From Verrucomicrobiaceae bacterium (GTDB taxonomy: Bacteria; Verrucomicrobiota; Verrucomicrobiia; Verrucomicrobiales; Akkermansiaceae), in NCBI GenBank assembly GCA_027483005.1, contig JAIXVN010000304.1:1-5055 (forward strand): a DNA stretch of 5,055 nucleotides, written 5' to 3'. The stretch's first letter is position 1. Every line of letters begins with the position of its first letter. Position numbers and translations under genes: made by a program. The notes below the pieces were generated by a model. That model was not told the origin of the DNA. It did not search any database and worked only from the letters and a program-made list of their open reading frames with translations. Shown piece after piece: positions 4,691-5,055 of the stretch.

Positions 4691-5055
4691 ATGCAGCAAG
4701 TGCAGTTCGAGCAGGCCATCGTTTCGATCCTCGGGCGGGACAAGCGTTTCGATCCGCACGCGTTCTTCTTCCTGAAGGATTCGCTGGACTACACCCTGAA
4801 ACGGGTGGCCGATGGCAACAGCGGGCTTTCCCGCCATGTTTCCGGTGGTGAGTTGCTCGAGGGGTTCCGTGATCTGGCCCTGGAGCAGTTTGGCCCGATG
4901 GCCTCCACGCTGATGATCGAATGGGGCATCCGCGAGTGCTCCGATGTCGGGGAAATGGTCTTCCTGCTGATCGAGGAGCAGATGTTCGGCAAGCAGGACA
5001 GCGACACGAAGGAGGACTTCCACGGCAACTTCGATCTCAAGGAAGCCCTGACCCA
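4691..5055 (+). CDS. Minf_1886 family conserved protein (3' truncated by the window)
   Basis: The frame from ATG 4691 stays open to the window edge, giving the first 121 residues. I recognise the uncharacterised family that annotators call Minf_1886 (after Methylacidiphilum infernorum), which I know from Verrucomicrobia and Planctomycetes and recall as about 140 residues, so most of the gene is probably here. Characteristic blocks are RFDPHAFFFLKDSLDYT (19-35), HVSGGELLEGFRDLALEQF (49-67), ASTLMIEWGI (71-80) and DVGEMVFLLIEEQMFG (85-100), followed by an acidic stretch with DTKEDF (105-110) as in relatives. No signal peptide or membrane helix is visible, so it is probably cytoplasmic, and its molecular function is unknown. 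The start fits the family's N-terminus (QFEQAIVSIL). No Shine-Dalgarno is present, and a promoter-like TTGACA lies 31 bases before the ATG. It is divergent from the RRM gene and not obviously linked to it in function. Confidence 0.88.
   Translation, partial: MQQVQFEQAIVSILGRDKRFDPHAFFFLKDSLDYTLKRVADGNSGLSRHVSGGELLEGFRDLALEQFGPMASTLMIEWGIRECSDVGEMVFLLIEEQMFGKQDSDTKEDFHGNFDLKEALT

Noticed and set aside
4558..4743. Extended N-terminus of the RRM protein from the ATG at 4743
   Set aside because: It would cover the start of the divergent gene, has no family resemblance, and the RRM starts cleanly at the ATG at 4557.
3983..4851. + strand frames of 174 and 272 residues over the HIT and RRM genes
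   Set aside because: Both are shadows of the antisense HIT and RRM proteins, whose motifs are unmistakable.
4646..5040. - strand frames opposite the Minf_1886-family gene
   Set aside because: The + strand frame matches a known family over its whole visible length; the antisense frames match nothing.

Overview
The window looks like an ordinary chromosomal stretch from a GC-rich member of the Verrucomicrobiota, most likely a Verrucomicrobiaceae-type organism. The call rests on three recalled protein families: the partial gene at the right end (Minf_1886 family, which I know only from Verrucomicrobia and Planctomycetes), a CcsA with a long N-terminal extracytoplasmic extension, and an unnamed MCCFSG protein family of the same phyla. 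No search was run. I see no rRNA, tRNA, CRISPR array, transposase or phage gene.

Left part (1-2230, + strand): the 3' end of a ResB-like gene overlaps by 17 bases a complete ccsA/resC gene. Together they encode the two membrane halves of System II cytochrome c maturation: ResB/Ccs1 handles apocytochrome, and CcsA presents heme through its tryptophan-rich WWD-type loop. A long wobble-paired hairpin begins in the last codons of ccsA and probably ends this transcript.

Middle (2231-2371): a 141-base convergent intergenic region holding two stem-loops and a short phrase that resembles dispersed intergenic repeats.

Right-centre (2372-4557, - strand): four genes read leftwards in the order RRM RNA-binding protein, HIT (histidine triad) nucleotide-binding protein, an uncharacterised 251-residue protein, and a secreted or periplasmic alpha/beta-hydrolase of lipase type. 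The last three are packed within 20 bases of each other and are probably one operon. The RRM gene lies 104 bases upstream of the HIT gene, and the gap contains a perfect 10-bp inverted repeat.

Right end (4558-5055): a 133-base divergent intergenic region with a consensus -35 hexamer embedded in an inverted repeat, followed by the 5' part of a Minf_1886-family gene that runs off the window.

The contents look mostly like conserved housekeeping and hypothetical genes, and I found no clear new system. The best second looks are the MCCFSG protein, whose likely start puts a cysteine at position 2, the non-coding structures between genes, and the near-absence of Shine-Dalgarno sites.
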